A stretch of DNA of 32,759 nt from NCBI GenBank assembly GCA_017615245.1, contig JAGAAL010000048.1, positions 1 to 32,759 on the forward strand. Direction: 5' to 3'. The translations under genes were made by a program, and so were the position numbers. Source of the stretch: Bacteroidaceae bacterium (GTDB lineage Bacteria; Bacteroidota; Bacteroidia; Bacteroidales; Bacteroidaceae). The notes beneath the pieces were generated by a model. That model was not told where the DNA came from. It saw only the letters and a list, made by a program, of their open reading frames with translations, and did not search any database. Of this stretch, positions 32,749 to 32,759 are shown in pieces (the first letter of the stretch is position 1; each line of letters opens with the position of its first letter).

Positions 32749-32759
32749 TAACCTCTCAC

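Overview
The window reads as a chromosomal segment of a Bacteroidales bacterium, most likely a Prevotellaceae member. The reasons are: TAnnTTTG-type promoters with almost no Shine-Dalgarno sites; a Bacteroidetes-type HU-like protein; the bifunctional hisB in the order hisG-hisD-hisC-hisB; a DUF5103/type IX secretion plug gene; large secreted proteins with a shared C-terminal tail (L-x-G-R/K, then K/N-G-x-Y/N-I-x-x-G/N-R/K-K); and spacers made of 'taaagtctaaagtc'-like low-complexity DNA. No tRNA, rRNA, CRISPR array or transposase was seen.

Plus strand, 1-9941. The 3' part of an HU-family gene with a Gly-rich tail is followed by a hairpin terminator. The histidine genes hisG, hisD, hisC and hisB come next; hisA, hisF, hisH and hisIE are not here. 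A promoter with a perfect palindrome just upstream then leads into a sodium-pumping methylmalonyl-CoA decarboxylase operon: epimerase, carboxyltransferase alpha subunit, OadG-like membrane anchor, a biotin carrier with two tandem biotinyl domains, and the sodium-pump beta subunit. Together these convert methylmalonyl-CoA to propionyl-CoA and CO2 with export of Na+, the last energy-conserving part of the succinate-to-propionate route. A strong hairpin at 9973-10007 separates this block from the convergent minus-strand genes.

Minus strand, 32759 down to 10093, read from the right edge: a T9SS plug (DUF5103) protein, a split-amidase/golvesin-domain protein and a YgiQ-family radical SAM protein overlap or abut as one operon. 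They are followed by a GH30 glycosidase, an alpha/beta hydrolase with degenerate catalytic residues, a 1988-residue BspA-LRR plus MBG-repeat surface protein, a 50-residue peptide gene that does not appear as a long ORF, a large zinc-metallopeptidase-like protein and a GH29 alpha-L-fucosidase-like protein. Four of the large products end in the same short tail, which fits export through a type IX-like pathway.

The most unusual signals are: (1) the 50-residue acidic peptide gene, started by a near-perfect Shine-Dalgarno buried in the last codons of the giant surface-protein gene; (2) a family of GC-rich 30-bp interspersed elements and AT-rich low-complexity spacer repeats that have entered reading frames and now encode signal peptides, C-terminal linkers and possibly the eroded hisD 5' end; (3) the doubled biotin domain; (4) recent tandem amplification inside the MBG array.
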